Part shown: in pieces, positions 25,801-37,566 of the stretch
How the letters are laid out: every line of letters starts with the position of its first letter
Position numbering within the stretch: the first letter of the stretch is position 1
Assembly (NCBI GenBank): GCA_963169105.1
Contig: OY720643.1
Coordinates: 20,928,373-20,992,372, forward strand
Direction: 5' to 3'
Length of the DNA: 64,000 bases
Source: Ceriagrion tenellum
Taxonomy: Eukaryota; Arthropoda; Insecta; Odonata; Coenagrionidae
Notes under the pieces: model-generated
The model's database searches: none
Told to the model about the DNA's origin: nothing
The model's input: only the letters and a program-made list of their open reading frames with translations
Made by a program: the position numbers and the translations under genes

Positions 25801-28587
25801 AGTACTTGTGTTATTATGGGTTATCATCAGTTTAGTGCGCAAGTTTAATGTGACAAGCAACTTTCGGCATAAATTGCAGCGCATGAACCGCTCTCCCAGT
25901 ACACTTGCTTATATTTGCCAATTTTGGTAAGTCGCTTGCAGAAGCGTATTCTTAGCGATGAAAACAGCAAGCAATCGAACTCTGCATAAACTCATGACAA
26001 ATATTTCATCGGGTATACTCCCTCCCCCCCCCCCAAGGTCAAGCATTAATAACTTTTGGCAGCTACTTGACATTGTTTTGCGTTATTAATTTGGCATTTT
26101 CTCAAAGACAGAACATTATATACCGTGATAGTGTTTCATGGATGGACTGAACAGTACGGGATTTCCTTCAATGGTTGGAAGTGAACGAAGTAGGAGTAGT
26201 TACCTTCAGTTACCTCACAACGAGCAAGTGGAAATAAGTGTCATAGAATAGGAACGCTGGACGTAAGTCCACTAATTCTAAAATTTGATCGACTCTATAT
26301 ATGTCTCTGTCATGCTGAGAAATTCAGTTAATTTTTTTGAAGAAGATGAACAATAATGCATATATCTATTAAATTTGTTTTTATTTACTTCACGCTGAAG
26401 TCATTTTTTCCACCACAAGACTTGCCACGTGATGAATTGTAGTTCTGAATAACTTATAATTGAAAAACTACTAGTTAATATTTAGCCACACAAGAATACT
26501 TTTTCAATGGAACATTTGAAAACCGCTCTTGGCATGAAAATCTATATTCTGAACTTGATCTTAGGGGAAAATGTACACAATTCCTATAGAAGTATGTCAG
26601 TACTTCTTCACTACTTTCGCATTAGAGCTTAATACCTATTTTATAAGTGCTTATTTTATATGTTAACCGTGACTTATATTGAGGAAATTTTGCACAAAAG
26701 GCAATATTAAATAGTAATGCGATCCTGAGGAAATAAGAGTCAGGGCTATGAAGGAAACCCAATAGTCGTTACAATTTGGACAATTTTTACTTCAATTCAC
26801 GGTTTTCAGGAGAACTAGATTCTCTCAGATTCAAAGTTTTCCTTTATTCTGCCGTTATTAAAGTCAATATATATCAAACTATTGCACAGCCCTAGTAAGA
26901 ACCTTCATTCACCAGGTGTTTCCCGTACATACACGTGATTTATTTCCGTTTTCAGTGTGTACTCACGGCGCGGTGGTCGACTGTACATACGCACGTCCGT
27001 ATTGTCCGAACGGGACATGACTGTGTTGTTTACGAACGGAAGAGTGAGTCAAAGGAAAAAAATAAGAGAATACAGAAAATAAAACGGAGAGAGATAAAAG
27101 TCGGGGGGCGTGGTGGTGCGGGGAGGAGGAACCCGAATCGCCAAACCTCCCTCCGCCACGCCAACACAAAGGGCAGGGCGGGCATTTTTCAGTCGGTCAT
27201 CCGGCACTTTAAAAAGAAAAAAAAGTTATGAAAGAAAAAATTATAAGGATGGATTCGAAGTGGGTGGGGTACATAATACGGTATACAAAAAGAAGAGAGA
27301 ACCGACTTTTTCACGCGACCATCGTTTAGCGGGTGTATGAGGAACTTCGCCCAGGGCGCCAGTTTTGGTGGGGCGAAGTGGGGGGCGGAGGGTCGTACCC
27401 GCTCGAAATTATATTGATGGGGCCCGCTTTCGCTGGTTGGGTTTTAGTGTGTGTGTTGGCTGCCTTTGGGGTGGGATCCTAAATGTGGGGGAAAGTAGAG
27501 GGGTATGGGTGGGAGCTTAAATCTGAATGGCGCGGTGGAAAGGGTGATTATGTATTTTTTTCAGGATATTCATCCGCGTGTAGTATAGGGGGAGCCGAAC
27601 ATGAAAGCAGGGAGCAGTAGGGATGAGTAGGTAGGCGGCAGGGATAGATGATGCATCGTCGTGAGCTTTCTCCCGCTAATGGCATTCGGAACGTAATGAT
27701 ACCGGGACTTCTTCAGTCCCTCGACGCTGGATTGCTCGGCGGCGATGGGGAGGCTCAAAAGCTGCTTCGCTGACGAAGTCATTAGCCGACGCTCAAGGTG
27801 AAGGGAACTTGGAGGGTAAGGCCGTAATGCCGTAACGCAGCACAATGAATGTCAAGGGCGTGCGTCTGTCTGTCTGCCGAGCCGTGGAGTGCACTCAGAC
27901 AACTGCAATTCCCTCCCCTTCCTGCATTAGGGCCGGCGAGGCATTCGTCTTGATTTCGGTTGTAATGGGTGGAGTGAGGGAAGAGGATTCATACGTGATT
28001 GCGGTTTGGCTTCATCAACTGAAGAAATGAGATACTGGGCTTAAATGTCTTAACTCCGCGGTAATAACCACAATTGTCTGAACGTCCACGAGGCTTAACG
28101 ATGATTGTAATCTAGTGGAAATGTGAAGAGAAATTCTCGATTAAACCTCATGTGAAAATAGCCTAGAACATAGAACTAAGCTGCGAATGATTGTTCTTTT
28201 CCCATTAATGCCCGCAGTGGTAACATAAGCTGCAAAAAAATGTCAGCTGCTCAAAAAATTGTTCCCTACTTCATATTTGTTAATTCATCTAAAATATTTT
28301 AGTGTCAAATATATTAGTCTTTTCTCTATCATGTAATGCTATATGATACACACTACGGCAGTATCTGACATTTTTAAATCTTGCATTTTGAGACACTAGA
28401 TACACCTAATTTTTCTTAATAAGCTGGTCCTTTTCAATTGATACAGCAAGGAATACGTTAGCTTCCCAGTGGTGATTTATACTGTCTGCATAGAATAATT
28501 TTTCTGCATGTGCAATGCGTTTAAATTTTTTCCCCAAGTAAGGAATCTCTTTGGAGAGCCGTACATAAGCTTGGCAAAATTTCAAAA
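25801..28587. other. Non-coding DNA with a GC-rich block
   Basis: A C homopolymer lies near 26022-26035. From about 26930 to 28030 the DNA is GC- and CpG-rich, with overlapping open frames on both strands, none recognisable. The remainder is AT-rich. I see no exon or RNA gene. Confidence 0.4.
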
Positions 28588-28717
28588 TTGTGAAATGAAA
28601 CCTGTAACTTAGTAATTCCACATACGCTTTATTAATGACACAATCATGAAGTCATCGAAGCCTAGGTCGTAAATAAATTTGAACTGGAATTACTAAGTTA
28701 CAGCTTTCATTTCACAA
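28588..28717. mobile_element. Palindromic PLE-type terminus (33-bp arms)
   Basis: Arms 28588-28620 and 28685-28717 are near-perfect reverse complements around a 64-base spacer; the outer part reads GTGAAATGAAA and the inner part AGTAATTCCA. In the spacer, ATGAAGTCAT, CGAAGCCTAGGTCGTA and AATAAATTTGAA follow the same block order as the GAAACCCGGGTCGTA, AATAAA terminus at 30.7 kb. The arms therefore start downstream of AATAAA in that element end (CTGGAATTACTAAGTTAC block). Confidence 0.6.
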
Positions 28718-30199
28718 TGTCAAGCAAGTTCCACAGAGTTTTGCCAATAATATGGAAAATAGCCAAAGTGTCACAAATAGTCGAAATATCAGAAGTCTGA
28801 GCATCAATTGTTCAAAGCTCACTGCAGCATAAATAACGTCTCATCAACTATTTTGTCATTCGTATAACTCTCAAAAAAGCTCTCTTCGTCCTCATCTCTG
28901 CCACATATTGCCGAAACTTCCCATTGGATGCCTTACATTTATGAAGCGATATATTTGTCAATTTATTTGTAATCGAGTGGTAATATTTCTTCCGCCAAAT
29001 TTAACTCAATGTATGCGGCGAAAGGCCGAAAATGTTCTCGATGTTTTTTTCAATTCTGCAAATCAGCAGTCAAAAATGTTTGTGGTGAGAAGGTTATATA
29101 AACTCCATCTAATTCCTCCTAGTCAAAAGATGTGGCACTAATTTGATCTGATATCATATGTATTGTGGTTTTGCCAAAGTAAACCGTTTTCATCATATTT
29201 TTTATATTGTCACCTGTAGGCATAACAATTACAGTGCTAGGCAAGGAAATGAGGGGAAATTTTCCTCACCTAGCTCATGAAAAATAGACTCAACACAATC
29301 TAATCCGGTCAGGATACCTCTCCGGGTGCATAGTAATTTTCATCAGATTTTATAGAGTGAAACAATTGCTGGGCCAATTAGCGCCGTCCAATGAACAGTC
29401 ACGGCCAACTATTTCCGATTTCACGCGAATTTTTCCTTATATTTCTTCACAAATTATCCATATCTTATTAAAAATAATATGTTTGATTATCGGCATTGGC
29501 ACTCATTCTCTTGGCGGAAGGATTAAATTTATGAGCCGTGCGATGGTAGATCCGTATACACTTCAATACTTTCGACGAATAAAAAAAATTGAAATAGAGA
29601 AAGAATTGTGCATTTTTGAGTTCAGCGTAAGCTGTTATATTAGCTAGCTGATGATTTTTAGGTATCTTCTATGGGTTTCATAGACGATAGAACGTGATCG
29701 GTGCGTCAACGTTAATCTTGCCTTGAACTGATAGCGCCATAGCTGCTTAGGACATTTGCTGCAGTCATCTGAAGGCGAAGAGGTTTACACGTGGCAGGGT
29801 ACCCTCGAATGCTACCTCAATTCTTGACCCATTTCTTAAATTGCCTCCACTTGTGTCCTTATCGAAATGGCCCTGTCATTAGTTTATTTTCGACTGAACG
29901 GACAGCTCAGTTAGCTTTCTAAGAGCCTAGCTTGCTTGATAACCTCATGTCAGCATAGCTAATCTTCCCTTTGCATTAGTAGAGAGAACATTGATTTTTC
30001 TAAAAGTGGAGACGCAGGACGCTGAAAACTATCATACGCTTTAACCTAAGAGTGTTCGGTTGGGACTAAAATAACCGTGCTATTACATTTATCATGCTCT
30101 TAGGATGTGCATTCATGATAACGTCAGCCGATGTCACCTCGTAACGAGCAACACTATAAAAGATGGTTTCGGACCTCACTCGGTGGAAATCCTTGATAT
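28718..30199. other. AT-rich non-coding DNA
   Basis: No recognisable gene. A 96-codon frame at 29357-29647 has no family resemblance I can identify. Confidence 0.4.
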
Positions 30200-30308
30200 C
30201 AGGGATAGAAGGATTAACTTTGCAATTCCACATTGTAAAAGATTTATTCACTTCCAGTAAATAAATCTTTTACAATGTGAAATTGCAAAGTTAATCCTTC
30301 TATCCCTG
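30200..30308. mobile_element. Near-perfect 49-bp-arm hairpin, PLE-type terminus
   Basis: Arms 30200-30248 and 30260-30308 are reverse complements with one mismatch, separated by 11 bases. The right arm reads AATAAATC, TTTTACAATGTGAAATTG, CAAAGTTAATCC, which matches the AATAAA, GTGTGGAAT, CAAAGTT outer segment of the other foldback loci. Here the junction lies at AATAAA, so the GAAACCCGGGTCGTA core is missing. Such high arm identity implies a recent origin or ongoing gene conversion between arms. Confidence 0.7.
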
Positions 30309-30587
30309 AGAAACACTATGTTAGGGCCCGTGACCGTGCTCAAACTTTGAAGAAGGTACGTTGTTTTCTACCATTGCTGAATGGAATAGCTTTCACTATG
30401 TTTACTAAATTTTAACTGGAGCTAAAAAAAGTCTCTAGAAAATAATGACAAATTTTCCTTTGGGATATGGAACAAATGACAAACTTGAGGTTGTATTCAA
30501 CGAAAGTACCTGGTTTTGTTTTTTCAGTTTCGAAATTCGGATTGAAATTATTATAAATTATTATAGTCTCCATAACTTAACAACAAT
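30309..30587. other. Spacer between two palindromes
   Basis: AT-rich, no gene seen. It lies between two copies of the same foldback family. Confidence 0.45.
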
Positions 30588-30741
30588 AAAAACAACTTTG
30601 ATTCAGTCCACACAGTTTATTATAAATACGACCCGGGTTTCAGCAACTTCGTGCCATTTTGTTACCTGATTATGGCACGAAGTTGTTGAAACCCGGGTCG
30701 TATTTGTAATAAACTGTGTGGACTGAATCAAAGTTGTTTTT
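30588..30741. mobile_element. Near-perfect 70-bp-arm hairpin, PLE-type terminus
   Basis: Arms 30588-30657 and 30672-30741 are reverse complements with two mismatches and a 14-base loop. The right arm with part of the loop reads CCTGATTA, TGGCACGAAGTTGTT, GAAACCCGGGTCGTA, TTTGTAATAAA, CTGTGTGGACTGAATC, AAAGTTG. This is the most complete copy of the shared terminus. The order CCTGATGA-like core, short stem, GAAAC is that of a hammerhead ribozyme core, a motif known from ends of Penelope-like retroelements. Two such ends joined head to head would make this palindrome. Confidence 0.72.
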
Positions 30742-32879
30742 GTCATGAATAGTAGTCACTTCCACAAAGTGAAGCCGGAAACGATTACTAATGTTCAATA
30801 ATTTAAGACAAGCTCTGATTCACGCGTATGATAATCTATAGACACAGCTGCGGTAATTGTATTAAAATGGAATTTTTCATAAAAGAAGGAGTAAATATCC
30901 CTTAACCCATCCCATTCAACCTTCTTCATCAGCCGTTGTATTTGGAGAGAATTTCTCAAATAAGGGCCTGGGTATTTAGTTTGCGGCGCACTCAGAAAGT
31001 TTCAATTCAGTACGACCCAGAAAAAATGGATAAAAAGATTATGAAAAGAAAAATACTCAAAATTAATAGGTTAATGAATTGAGCTAAATAACAAGGAAAC
31101 TCAATTTCATTCCATATTTTATAGTATTAGTCGTGTGTTTTGAGACAACAGAAAATAAATTCTTTCGTGTCTTTCACCGAGAGGTTGTCGAGGATAACGT
31201 CTCGTATGAAAAGAAAAAGGTGTTCAATCTCATTCCTTCATTCAAGTGCCAAAATTCCCTGAAATTGGCCTTAGAATGATTTGTTATTAATGGCTAAATT
31301 CTTTGAGTTTGCTCCTCCATCGCATTGAGCACCCTATTGCGTTTCGTGGACATAAAACAGGACACCTACATACATCGAGATAATATTTGGAAAAATTATT
31401 CTTCCCCCACGAAAGAGGTGCTTCAATATACCAAATGTTTTTCAATTTCTTCAATGCACAAGACAAAAAAATACGTTTTCACAAAATAACGATTCCTGAT
31501 GATTGTAAAAAAAGGGATAAAACTTACAATACCCCATCATTGTATACTATATAAAGCACAACCGCTTTGGTTCAACTTTATGGAGCACCATTCGGTTGTT
31601 CACATATTGTTCTTGCTTTTCCACGCGCAATTTTCCACGCCAAAAACCTGGTTCCTTTTTATAGTTACATATTATGATTTGAGGACATAGCTAATAACAT
31701 AAACTCATAGGTAATATCATTGTATAATGTGTTGAATGGAAGTGCTATGTGACATTCGTGATGCAGTAGTAATGGAATATACTCGTCCCAATGATCACAT
31801 CATATAACTAGTTATCATTAACAGTAATGGATAAAGAGCTAAGCTCATTACTGTAATTCAAACAGCAAGCTCAGTTCATTGCATCAAGAGCTTCGAAATT
31901 AGTTTTTATGAAGGCAGTAATGACTAGAAAGGACCTCGTATAACAAAGGGCGTATGGGTAATTATGTTAATTGCTCTGAGAATAACTCTGGAATGATTAT
32001 ATTTTTCATAATAAAGATCCCTAAAACGGTTAAGGGCTAATGTTTAGCATCCGTGGTAATTGCTTTTCATGAATTACCTCAAGGAAGCTACATTTTCGGG
32101 CACGCATTACTACCAACTTCCCAATGGCCACTCGCATATTATCGTCCAAAATAGCAACGCAAAATTTGCGAATGTGTATTCTTTGAAGTGCCATTCCACA
32201 TTTTAACCGGGTAATGTCTCCGAAGGCCATAATATAAGTTAGTAGACGGAAATAAACCAAATAATCTTTCCTTGCGCATGAATAAACGACCTTTAAAACA
32301 AGGCTGCATTAAAATACTTAATTCGAGCCATAAAATAGATTAAGCGCGCCACCACTGGATATTATTTATTCGTTGATCCATATCGTTTGTGAGACGGTGG
32401 CCGGGAAATGGAGGAAAAATCGTGCTTACTAGAGAAGCAATTATCACCCATGGCCTCGAGGCTTTTGTAAGCTATTCCGGATGGCTCCGTGTGGGTTGAT
32501 GTTGAGATATGGACGTCTGACACCGAAATGTGGACGACGAGAGTAAAAGGGAGGAGGGTTAAAAGGAAGGCTGGATAGGTGTTGCCGCCGCCACGCATAT
32601 ATTATTGGACGATAAGAGCAACTTTTGCGCCCGGCGTTCTAGATGATCATGTTTCACCATAATATATTGCGCCCAAGTGGTGCGCTCAAGACACGTAGGA
32701 AATTGACGGAATAAAGTTTGGTAAAGGATGAGAGTAAAAAAAATAAGCGAACGAGATCGTGGACGATAGAGTGGTACGCATTTACAAGGCTGAAACTTCA
32801 CTAAAATGCCTCTTGTGATTTCAATCAAATTTTTTCCTCTTTTTGCTTCTTAAAACTCACAATTCTCCTCTCAAAAGAC
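30742..32879. other. Non-coding DNA
   Basis: No gene recognised. The first bases continue the shared terminus (GTCATGAATAGTAGTCA, homologous to 3423-3437). About 32340-32830 is less AT-rich with short meaningless open frames. Confidence 0.45.
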
Positions 32880-33421
32880 TTAAGGTAGTTTGAGCAAATA
32901 ATTATTTTACTTAGAAATCAATGAATCTGGTCTCATTTTAAAGAAAAATATCTCACCCTTCTAATGATACCAAAAATTTAACCCATTACCACATTACTTT
33001 CGGAGCCCTTTTACATGGGAAATGGTACGTGTATGCACTCCAGAGAGGCATAATTTACAAAATGAGGTAATTCAAACACTTAGATATCGTAAATAAACTA
33101 ACAGCGTATAATTTGTATGTTTTCTCAACTATGTTTGAAAATTAATCATATTGTCACCGCAATAGGTTCTTGGGTATCCCAATCTACCTTCTGTTTTGAA
33201 GGAGTTCCAAACGCACCGCGCGAAAAAAATGAGTCAAGTTAAAGACTTATTTAGATATTTTCATTTAATTACTTATAATTTCTGTCATATAAAACTATAT
33301 TATTGCACCATTAATAATGCAATATTTAATTGATGTGTCGCACAGCTGGTTAAATGAAAACGTATAATTAGAATATGGTCTCTATTATGACTAGGGAGCT
33401 ATTTCGCTCGGACTACCTTAA
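32880..33421 (+). mobile_element. Complete TTAA-flanked MITE, second copy
   Basis: It begins TTAAGGTAGTTTGAGC and ends GCTCGGACTACCTTAA, with TTAA at 32880-32883 and 33418-33421. The interior is collinear with 21392-21958, including the ACGCACCGCGCGAAAAAAAT block near 33211-33230 and TGCACCATTAAT near 33304. It is about 25 bp shorter, mainly from a deletion near 33000 where ATATTTTCCAAAAAATACC-type sequence is missing. It does not code for protein. Confidence 0.88.
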
Positions 33422-34849
33422 TACCTGACATTACGCACGCAATTTATAGGAGTATCTACGTAAGTGAAAATTGGTAGGCATGTGGCTTCAGCTTTTTCTC
33501 ACTCACGTGATAAATTTTATTGAATCAGTATTCTTTTCCCGATCTGAATTTTAACATCCTTTTGAATTGCTAATTTTCCTCATGAGAATATTAACGCATA
33601 ATTATCATTCGTTAAACTAAAACTAAGAGTCTAATAAAATTTTTTATGTTTGGTTCTTTAGCATCCCTGTGAAAAGAGTCGGAGAAAGGGGGTTATAGTT
33701 GTAACAAGATCTGTGGCGGGAAAGATAAACGATTTACTGCTGAAAACGCATCGGGAATGGCTTTCTCAGAAGTCCATTTGCATTGGATCCAAAAATTAGA
33801 AGGAGACTTCCACTCCAATCTAAATTAAAAAAAACATCTGGAAAGCTTGAGAAGATCGGTCGGCTAGAAATGAAAAGAAAACAGACGGCGCCGGGATGAC
33901 GTGCTAGAAAAAAGTTTCCCATCGATTGCCGCGATAATAATGAGGATAAAACCTTGTAATATCACCCGAACGATTTTCGTCCGATCCATCAAGACGAGGA
34001 AAGTCTTTTGAGAGATTATATGAGAGACGCGAACATCACACTGAAAGAAAGTGGGAAGGTAGTAAAGATTGCGAGAGTGACAGAGGGAGGGACGGGAATA
34101 GTGTAGAGCGGGAATGGAAAAAGGATTGTCAGAAAAAGAACAAAGGCGGTGTTGGTGGAAAGAATGAGTCTTTAGGGTGGGGAGAGAGAAGGGTTCTGTG
34201 GGGTTGAGGGGGAGGGAACGTGGCAACGGAAATAAACGGCCCAGGCCTGCGCGGCTGAGATAAAATTCAAGAGCCTCAACAATGGTGGAGGCGACGCGAC
34301 GTAAGAAGAATAGGAGTTACACCGCAGGGAAGGCGTGTGTTAGCAGGAATAGTGAAAGGCGGTGTTTTTGGTGGTTAGATACAGACTGGGCAGGGGGGGG
34401 GGAAGGACGAAGTTGGTTCGGAGGGGCAGGAAGAGGCAGAGGAAATGATGTGAATTTCGGACGAAACCCAGGCGGGGGAGCGTCTCTGTTAAGGGTTAAT
34501 GGTGCAGCATTTCTCATCGACTGGAGTGTTGTAGGGTTCTTAAAGAGGAGAAGGGAAAGGTTTTTTTTTTCTTTGGAAGGGACGGAGGCTCTCTTCCCCA
34601 CCCGCTTCTATCAATTTCACTCCTTCCTTTCTTCATCCCCCCTTCCCTTCTCCTCACTCATGGGCCTTAAGACAGTTTGGGCAAGTTTATCTCCATTCGC
34701 ATTGTGTAACATATTGAAGTCTATTTTAGATTTGAGAGACAAAAGGAGCATGAAGTAAGGATCGTCCCAAAATGACGCAGAAGCTTTGCTTCCGATGACA
34801 AAATTTATGAGCAATCAACAAAATTGTATATTTGGATATGAGGTCTTTC
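33422..34849. other. Non-coding DNA with a purine-rich GC block
   Basis: About 33880-34680 is purine-rich on the plus strand (GGAGGG, GAAAGG runs, a G homopolymer near 34392). It has a 158-codon frame at 34282-34758 overlapped by an antisense frame. The composition explains these frames. No domain is visible. Confidence 0.4.
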
Positions 34850-35535
34850 ACTCATTTGCCTTCACGCCGTGCGGTGTAAACGACTCCGCAACCGGAGATT
34901 GTTTGCAAATCTGTAACTAGGCGTCAAGTTATTGTTTACTTTCTTCCATGCTGTCGATATAGGCATATACAAGCTAGACACACTCATTTTTGACGCAATA
35001 AATTCCTAATTTTTTTCAATTAAATTCTCTATGAATTGTTAGCACGTACCATTTCCTGAGTATAATGGCTGCTATTTGTTTGACAAATACTTCGAAAGTA
35101 AGTATATAATGGAATATGGATGATATTTTATTATCATTGAAAAGATGACATATTTTCCTTTTTAATGTGATCCAGCGTCGAACTTTATGGGTGATGATCT
35201 CGTAAGGTGTTTATACCTCATTTTGAATTGAGCAAGATATTCAAAAGTCAAAAAAAAATACCATATCCGAATTTAATTTTACATTCAGTTGCTATTAGAA
35301 TCTAGAAGTGAATATATTTTATATAAATGGCTCAGGAGTATTGTATTGCTTGACAAAATTATCAGCAATTAACTAAATATATACGTATAAGTTTCTCAAT
35401 TAAATCGTACCCGCACTATTTGCCATGGAAAATATTTTGAAACGTATGAGGGATAGTGCTTGATGTTTTGTTACTATTATAAACTTGAAGTTTTTGCTCT
35501 ATAATGACGCCAAATTCATCGATTTTCATTTGAAG
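34850..35535 (-). mobile_element. Possible diverged relative of the TTAA MITE
   Basis: Around 35041-35105 the blocks GCACGTACCATTTCC, TATAATGGCTG and TCGAAAGTAAGTA parallel the MITE interior in the orientation of the 1-374 copy (CTCGTACCTTTTCCC, AAAGGGCTG, CCAAAAGTAATG). Around 35495-35535, TTTTTGCTCTATAATGACGC then CAAATTCATCGATTTTCA parallels its TTTAAAATGAGACCAAATT part. Ends could not be found. This is a weak call from eye alignment. Confidence 0.3.
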
Positions 35536-35669
35536 TGATATCTCAGTCACATTCCCTTAAAGAGGAGAAGGGAAAGTGTTTTTTGAAGGGACGGAGTCTC
35601 TCTTTTCCCCACTTTTACTTCTGTCCCCTATTCTTTATCCTTCTTACCTCTTCCCACTTCCTCCAAATG

Positions 35670-36125
35670 ATCTTAAGTAGGGATGAGTCAATTCCACTTT
35701 TTTGGATTCCGATTCCGAATATTTAAAATCGATTCCCGATTCTCAATTCCGATTCCATCGATTCTTATTCCTAATAACAGGTGGGATATGATATACCAGG
35801 GTCGTACGACTATTACTTAAATTCAAGTATTGGCCGAAATAAAATAACAAAGACAATTATTCGCTCAAAAAGTATATTTATTAACAAATGTCAAATATAT
35901 CCTCAGCTTATTGAGGCAAATAAAAAGTAAAAATTGATAGCCTACACCCAAAATTACTGAGACAAATATGATGTGATAAATTAAATTTGATTTGAGTTTT
36001 TATCTATCTGGAATCGATGAAATTGGAATCGACTTTAGGCGATAGATTTTCGATACCGATTCTAATCCTAAGAATGGGTGGAATTGAGAATCGACATTTG
36101 GATTCGACTCATCCTTAACCTTAAG
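35670..36125. mobile_element. hAT-type MITE with 8-bp target duplication
   Basis: The left end is TAGGGATGAGTC at 35678 and the right end read in reverse is TAAGGATGAGTC, finishing at 36117. The 8 bases outside are ATCTTAAG on the left and ACCTTAAG on the right, differing at one position. An 8-bp duplication and TAGGG-type ends are hallmarks of hAT transposons. Both subterminal regions are packed with GATTCC/GGAATC units, as in hAT elements, where such repeats bind transposase. At 440 bp with no ORF it is non-autonomous. Confidence 0.75.
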
Positions 36126-37124
36126 CACCTCACACCGCTGGATTCCCAACCCAAGGCGGACCGAAGAAGATTCAACTCATTCTCCCTCTGAATCTTTCTC
36201 CCAAAGAGCAGCCAGGAGAAAAAAAAGAAACGGCGGCTGGCTTCCCCCTGCTAACCTAATGGCCTGGGCTATTATCGCCCGGGTCGTTCCCGACAATTTT
36301 AACCTCCTGACCCACTGTTCGCCCATCTGACGAAGAAGTGTGACGTGATGAAAGGGTTAGCTGACGATACTGACGACGATGAAAAAATAATATGCCCCAA
36401 CCACCCGCACGCACTCTCTACTCCGCCTGTCTATTCCCAGATTATCCTTGACCGAACGCTCCCTCTACTTTCGCCTCTCCTCCCTGATGAATTCTCTTCC
36501 TACCAACATTGATCCGTTGTCGATTTCATCTAACACTTTTACACAACGCGCTCTTTCTCATTTCGCTAGCAATACTTAATCGCTTCTCTCCGCTAGTCCC
36601 TAAAAAAAAAGGTTGATAAATTGTTATTGACCTTAATTTTGTGGGAATGTATGTGTCTATCTTCTGTGTTTGTTACATTGTGCCGCTGTAAATTAGCAAG
36701 TATGCTGTATGTGGACAAATTAAGTAAATAAATAAATATACATGGGATAAATTTTGGTGTGGATCCAATTCCGCGAGTTAGTATGCGGGAGAGGATTTTC
36801 ACGTGTCCCCGTCCCATTCGTACCCTCTTACCAATCACGATTCGCTTGCTGGATACCGACCACGTGGGATATACTTTTTCTTTTTTTTCTGCCGGTGGGA
36901 GGTCTTATTTCGTTAAGTGCGCTGAATTGGCGTTGATGACGACCGTGGGTGGGCCGCTTCAATTCGCTTTCTTTCTCCACTCGCCGTTGATGCGTCACGA
37001 ATCGCCGCCGCTGGTCAAAGTCCCGACTCACCCCCTTCCCTACACCCTGTTCCCATCCCCCGATCCACCCAATCCCACATCTCTCCTTCCCCCAATCTCT
37101 CTTTATTTTCCTCGTCCATACTTG
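36126..37124. other. GC-rich non-coding DNA
   Basis: Rich in CpG and C runs. A short TAAATAAATAAATA stretch lies near 36724-36742 and may be the tail of an old retroelement. The 166-codon frame at 36759-37259 crosses into the inverted repeat at 37125 and carries no domain, so it is not called. Confidence 0.4.
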
Positions 37125-37552
37125 TTACGCCCCATAGGTGACCACGACTGCAAAGAACCACAGGCATCACATATGTTAACCCATTCCGGTCCTGTGATTC
37201 CAAATGGAATCATGTTGCTTTCCTGCATCGAGCGTCGATTTTTTCAAATCTTTCATTAATTCATACATTTATTTAATCTCACCACATATTTTCACCTTAC
37301 ATCTACATCTACACCTACGTAATACCCTGCGAGTCACCACGAGGGTGTGTGGCAGGGGGTGAATATCATCAAACATGCACTTTACGTAGATTACATCATT
37401 TTTTACATGAAATACATATGAAAAAATCGACGCTCGACGCAAGAAAGCGACGTGGTTTCAGTTGGAATCACATTTGGACCGGAAAGGGTTAAAAAACACC
37501 ATACGACCACCATAAGTCCCCATGAAGGTAGGTGACACGGGGTGTTCTACAT
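37125..37552 (+). repeat. Left arm of a long inverted duplication
   Basis: It starts TTACGCCCC and is the reverse complement of 38381-38725. It contains a unit CCATTCCGGTCC, TGTGATTCC, CATCGAGCGTCGATTTTTTC at 37178-37250. A LINE-A 3' end (stem-loop and tail, minus orientation) follows at about 37300-37380. A second, inverted copy of the CGAGCGTCGATT unit lies at about 37418-37492 and has no partner in the other arm. The last matching block is GGTGACACGGGGTGTTCTACAT. Because the LINE end lies inside both arms, the duplication happened after that LINE insertion. Confidence 0.8.
37300..37380 (-). mobile_element. LINE-A 3' end inside left arm
   Basis: The minus strand carries the stem-loop CCCTGCCACACACCC, TCGTGGTGACTCGCAGGG and tail TACGTAGGTGTAGATG. 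Only the terminal 80 bp are kept. Confidence 0.8.
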
Positions 37553-37566
37553 CTCCATACTACACT

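Noticed and set aside
26022..26036. C homopolymer as a telomere or regulatory signal
   Set aside because: A single short run, with no repeat unit or context.
28588..30741. Classical MITEs with terminal inverted repeats
   Set aside because: The palindromes share outer sequence but have different centres and no common target duplication, which fits joined retroelement ends better.
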